A stretch of DNA of 9,202 nt. It comes from Pseudomonadota bacterium. Lineage in GTDB: Bacteria; Desulfobacterota; Desulfobulbia; Desulfobulbales; Desulfobulbaceae. Numbering within the stretch: position 1 is the first letter of the stretch; the number at the start of each line of letters is the position of its first letter. Positions 6,843 to 9,202 of this stretch are shown here, piece after piece. Where the stretch lies: NCBI GenBank assembly GCA_009778235.1, contig WRKE01000251.1, positions 1-9,202 on the forward strand, in the 5' to 3' direction. Under the pieces are notes generated by a model that saw nothing but the letters and a program-made list of their open reading frames with translations, was not told the DNA's origin and made no database searches. The translations under genes were made by a program, and so were the position numbers.

Positions 6843-9202
6843 AAATCCTGGTCATCCGCCTGCGCAACCTCAATTCCCTGACCGGCTCCTGGGCCATTGA
6901 TTTCACCGCGCCCGAACTGGCCACCGCCGGCATCTTCGCCATCACCGGCCCCACCGGCGCGGGTAAATCAACCATCTTAGACGCACTCTGCCTGGCCCTG
7001 TTCGCCCGCACCCCGCGCCTGGGCCATATCAGCAAGGGCAGCAACGAGATCATGGCCCGGAGGACCGGCGACTGCTTTGCCGAGGTCGATTTCGAAACCA
7101 GCCAGGGCAGCTTCCGTTGCCATTGGGCCCAGCATAGGGCCCGACGCAGTCCGGGCGGCGAACTGCAACCGCCCAGGCACGAGATGGTCGACATCCACAC
7201 CAGCCGGGTGCTGGAGAGCAGAAGCAAGGAGGTCGGCCGGCTGGTGGAGGAAGTGACCGGCATGGACTATGACCGCTTCACCCGGTCGATCCTGCTGGCC
7301 CAGGGCGACTTCGCCGCCTTTCTCGAGGCGGACGCCGACCAGCGGGCCCCGCTGCTCGAGCAGATCACCGGCACCTCCATCTATTCGCGCATCTCCATGG
7401 CCGTGCACGAGCGGACCAATGTGGAGCGGCAGAAAACCGGAGCGCTGCGGGAGATCATCGGCAGGGTGGTCTTGCTTGATCAAGCCGAAGAGCAGGAACT
7501 GGAGGCCGAGATCCGCACTCACCAGGCAACGGCCTTGGTGCTCGGAGCGCGGCTGGAGCGCCTGGGCCAGACCCTGCACGGTTTGGCGGCCATTGCCGCC
7601 TTACACGCCCAGATCGCTGAAACCGACCGGTTGCGGGAAGATCTGGCCCGTCGCCGGGAAGCGGCCCATGACGACCTGGTCCGGCTCGACCGGGGCAGGC
7701 GCGCCCAAGCCTTGCTGGCCGAGTATAGCCAATGGCGCCAGACCGAGGAACGGCTCACCATGCTGCAGGCCAAAGAGAGAGCGCTGGCCACCGAGCTTAC
7801 GCATCAGCGCGCGCGCCGGCAACAGGCAGCGGTTGACCACGACCAGGCCGTCCGGGCGCTGGCGGAGACCACGGACCGCCGACATAGCGAGGCCGAGGCC
7901 ATCACCGTGGTCCGCGCCCTGGATCTCCGGCTCTATGAAAAACAGCAGGTCATGGCGCAAAACCAGGCCACCCGGCGGCAAAGCGAGCAGGAATACCGCG
8001 GGGCGCGGCAGCAACAACACGACACCAAGCGGCGGCTGGCTGAGGTTACGGACCAACAGGGGCGATTGGCCGCTTTTTTCCGCGATCATGCCCACGATGG
8101 CCTGCTGGTGGAGCGGTTGACCGGACTGTGCCAGCAGCTGCAACAACTGGGCGCCAGGGAACAGGCGCTGCCGGCCTTGCAGCGGGAGCTTACGGCCCGG
8201 TCCCTTGCCCACGACAAATCTCGCCAGGAGGTGGCTCTCCTCACCCAAAAACTTTCTCAGGCGGACCAGGAACTGGCCCTGGCCCAGCAGCAACAGCAAA
8301 CATTGCTGGCGCGGCGCGACACGCTCCTGGCCGGGCAGGAACTGGCCGACTGGCGGGGTCAGGCGGAAGCGGAAACCGATAGGTGGCGCCAACTGGAACA
8401 GGCCGCCGAGCTCCTGGCTGACCAGCGCGCCATTGAGACGGAACTGGCCGCCCTTAAAAGCTCGCACCTGGAAATGCTCGGCCGCAGGCAGCAGGATACG
8501 GACCGACTTAAGACGCTTGAGGAGCAGCGCCTATTGCGGGAGCAGTTGCTGCGGCAGTGTGAGCTGAATCAGCAGTTGAGCGTACGGGTCAGGACCTTTG
8601 AGGAAGAGCGCCAGCGATTGCAAAGCGGCGCGCCCTGTCCGCTGTGCGGCGCCACCAGCCATCCCTGGGCCGAACAGCAGCCCGGGCTGGAAGGAGCGGA
8701 GGAGGAGGTGGTCCGGGCACGGGGTGATCTGGAGGCGGTCTGCTCGGCCATGGCCGGAATCCGGGAAACATTGGCGGGACTGGCCAGGGACATCGACCAC
8801 AACCAACAGGCCATGGTCAGGGGACAACGGCAACAAGACGATTGGACAGCGAGGTTGTCTCCCTTGCTGGCCCGGTTCGGCGATAGGGCCGCGGTGGACC
8901 GGCTGCGGCTCCAGGGCGCCGGCCAGATGGAGGAGTTGCGCCGCCGCGTCCAGGAGATCGACCGCATGGAGGAGAAGTTGTTTGCTGCGCGTTCACAGGG
9001 GGAACAGGCCTTGGTGCGCCACCACCAACTGCAGCAACAAACACAGGCGGCCAAACATGATGCCACCACCCTTGACGCCGACCAGGGGCGGCTGGAAGTG
9101 CAGCTCAAGCACGAACAAGCCTGGCTCGCGGCCTGCCGGGCCGATCTGGTCCGCCAGTTGCAGCCCCTGGGCGTCGATACCTGCCCGCCGGGACAAGCCG
9201 AC
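6839..9202 (+). CDS. sbcC: Exonuclease SbcCD, subunit C (Rad50-type ATPase), 3' end beyond window
   Basis: SbcC is the SMC-like ATPase partner of SbcD, clamping DNA and gating the nuclease. The frame is open for 788 codons to the last base, with no stop. The N-terminal ATPase half begins MKILVIRLRNLNSL. It has the Walker A GPTGAGKST with K43 and the Q-loop Q155 in LLAQGDFAAFL. From about residue 180 the sequence becomes a long coiled coil rich in Gln, Arg, Glu, Ala and Leu. The zinc hook CPLCGATSHPW, with C600 and C603, lies at the coil apex. The returning coil fills the remaining residues, so the ABC signature and Walker B half lies to the right of the window. With the hook at 600, a full length near 1,200 residues is expected, longer than E. 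coli SbcC (about 1,050). The start has GGAGG six to eight bases upstream. Confidence 0.97.
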   Translation, partial: MKILVIRLRNLNSLTGSWAIDFTAPELATAGIFAITGPTGAGKSTILDALCLALFARTPRLGHISKGSNEIMARRTGDCFAEVDFETSQGSFRCHWAQHRARRSPGGELQPPRHEMVDIHTSRVLESRSKEVGRLVEEVTGMDYDRFTRSILLAQGDFAAFLEADADQRAPLLEQITGTSIYSRISMAVHERTNVERQKTGALREIIGRVVLLDQAEEQELEAEIRTHQATALVLGARLERLGQTLHGLAAIAALHAQIAETDRLREDLARRREAAHDDLVRLDRGRRAQALLAEYSQWRQTEERLTMLQAKERALATELTHQRARRQQAAVDHDQAVRALAETTDRRHSEAEAITVVRALDLRLYEKQQVMAQNQATRRQSEQEYRGARQQQHDTKRRLAEVTDQQGRLAAFFRDHAHDGLLVERLTGLCQQLQQLGAREQALPALQRELTARSLAHDKSRQEVALLTQKLSQADQELALAQQQQQTLLARRDTLLAGQELADWRGQAEAETDRWRQLEQAAELLADQRAIETELAALKSSHLEMLGRRQQDTDRLKTLEEQRLLREQLLRQCELNQQLSVRVRTFEEERQRLQSGAPCPLCGATSHPWAEQQPGLEGAEEEVVRARGDLEAVCSAMAGIRETLAGLARDIDHNQQAMVRGQRQQDDWTARLSPLLARFGDRAAVDRLRLQGAGQMEELRRRVQEIDRMEEKLFAARSQGEQALVRHHQLQQQTQAAKHDATTLDADQGRLEVQLKHEQAWLAACRADLVRQLQPLGVDTCPPGQAD

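Noticed and set aside
7601..8467. A 288-codon minus-strand open frame over the sbcC coiled coil
   Set aside because: It is antisense to the continuous sbcC frame. Its Leu/Gln/Gly-rich content mirrors the coiled-coil codons.
7269..8567. Plus-strand frames at 7269-8120, 8128-8382 and 8205-8567, which might suggest a broken sbcC
   Set aside because: Codon-by-codon reading from the ATG at 6839 stays open to 9202 and gives Walker A, Q-loop and zinc hook in one frame, so there is no frameshift. The others are shadows rich in Arg, Pro, Ser and Trp.

Overview
This window comes from a GC-rich bacterial chromosome and holds ordinary core genes. It shows no phage, insertion sequence, CRISPR array or other mobile DNA. 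The protein families and the single groESL operon suggest a Gram-negative bacterium. A Desulfobacterota (deltaproteobacterial) host is my guess from overall gene flavour only; nothing in the window proves it.

Layout. On the minus strand, read right to left, lie surE (survival protein/5'-nucleotidase), nfo (endonuclease IV), ilvE (branched-chain aminotransferase), the chaperonin operon groES-groEL, and a tRNA with anticodon CAU that runs off the left edge. On the plus strand, diverging from surE, lie a 21-codon small ORF, sbcD, and the first 788 codons of sbcC, which runs off the right edge. The sbcC frame is open to the last base. The shorter ORFs that appear in other frames over it are shadows.

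How the genes work together. groES and groEL (42 bp apart) form the GroESL folding machine and end at a strong 12-bp hairpin terminator. That terminator insulates the tRNA gene, which has its own promoter with a perfect TTGACA box. surE and nfo lie close together and are probably co-transcribed. ilvE follows after a 166-bp gap holding its own candidate control signals, and ends at a weaker terminator whose T-tract is next to the candidate groESL promoter. sbcD and sbcC overlap by 4 bp (ATGA) and encode the two subunits of the SbcCD (Mre11-Rad50 type) nuclease. nfo and sbcDC therefore place two DNA-repair functions on either side of surE.

The genes are well understood, so the points worth a second look are in the non-coding DNA. 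The groES leader has a U-rich segment able to pair with the whole Shine-Dalgarno sequence (an RNA-thermometer-like arrangement), and repeated CGGTTYGAAC dyads where a CIRCE element might have been expected. A perfect TTGAT-N4-ATCAA (FNR-type) palindrome overlaps the nfo stop codon upstream of ilvE. A small ORF with a good ribosome-binding site precedes sbcD, which lacks one. I found no clearly new multi-gene system.
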